Shown piece after piece: positions 63,722-64,000 of a stretch of 64,000 nt of DNA (position 1 is the stretch's first letter; every line of letters starts with the position of its first letter). The position numbers and the translations under genes were made by a program. Location: positions 124,001-188,000 of the forward strand of contig JAHRHY010000012.1 in the NCBI GenBank assembly GCA_019671135.1. Direction: 5' to 3'. The notes under the pieces were generated by a model. The model was not told where the DNA came from and made no database searches. It saw only the letters and a list, made by a program, of their open reading frames with translations. The stretch comes from Linnemannia hyalina. Taxonomy: Eukaryota > Mortierellomycota > Mortierellomycetes > Mortierellales > Mortierellaceae.

Positions 63722-64000
63722 GTTGAACAAACTTGTGGGCCGTTTTGGGGTGAGGAAGGAGAATGTGTCGGGTGAGGAAGAGAGTAAAAGTGGAAAGAAA
63801 AGAAAGGAAAAGAAAAAAAAAAAGAATCGAGTTGATGAAATGGTATGGTGAGAAAGTAGCTAACAAGGGGAGGAAGAAAATCAGCAACCAACAGATGAAA
63901 AAAAAAAAGACAGGGGCTGGAATTTCTCCCACAAACATACATGGGCCAAGTTGCACCTGATTGCTGACAAAGGTCTGGCTCATAAAGCAAACCAAAAAAA

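Noticed and set aside
1..64000. CRISPR arrays, rRNA and tRNA genes
   Set aside because: No regularly spaced repeats with unique spacers and no rRNA or tRNA signatures were seen; the tandem repeats found are simple microsatellites or coding polyQ.

Overview
The window looks like a nuclear contig from an early-diverging filamentous fungus, most probably Mortierellomycotina (an inference). The reasons are short GT-AG introns, polyglutamine transcription factors, and a large expanded family of single-exon F-box/leucine-rich-repeat-like genes of the type I associate with Mortierella-like genomes. Housekeeping genes (an M1 aminopeptidase, a Pex4-type ubiquitin-conjugating enzyme, a PSP1-domain protein, a W2-domain protein) are interspersed with fast-evolving accessory DNA.

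Positions 1-7150 are a mobile-element region. A decayed piggyBac-type transposase runs off the left edge (1-1792). It is followed on the same strand by an XPG/FEN1-like PIN nuclease (2560-4187) and a Fanzor-type (eukaryotic TnpB-like, RuvC plus zinc ribbon) protein (4276-6957). Intron phases are consistent with all exons from 2560 to 6957 forming one reading frame, so the two may be a single flap-nuclease/Fanzor fusion of about 1,330 codons. This copy carries a 7-G frameshift and an in-frame TAA. Strong hairpins just after the stop codon (6972-7149) are candidates for the guide-scaffold (omega-type) RNA. This is the most interesting part of the window.

Positions 8627-12621 encode a secreted or ER-targeted M1 aminopeptidase. 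From 12789 to 24330 lies a cluster of six F-box/LRR-like loci on both strands, four intact and two degraded, ending in an orphan thioesterase exon. Then come a membrane-anchored DUF229/alkaline-phosphatase-like protein (24744-27631), another F-box gene (29346-31271), PEX4 (31570-32960), a PSP1-domain protein (34621-37674), two F-box relics (38019-40277), a coiled-coil/W2-domain protein (40427-42959) and a low-complexity orphan (43178-44452). Two glutamine-rich transcription factors, an HMG-box protein (46174-48813, minus) and a Fungal_trans-domain protein (52725-57080, plus), diverge from a 3.9 kb gene-free interval. A head-to-head pair of F-box genes (57294-61533) and a MetX-like alpha/beta hydrolase (62340-63721) close the window.

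Eleven F-box-family loci, seven with long reading frames and four broken, show birth-and-death evolution. The relics were recognised by a conserved C-terminal block (FGFEGVxHRIGKxELxWM...WPKLKVMRGL...LRPDVxHE). No rRNA, tRNA or CRISPR array was recognised. All identifications come from reading motifs and splice phases by eye; no database search was run.
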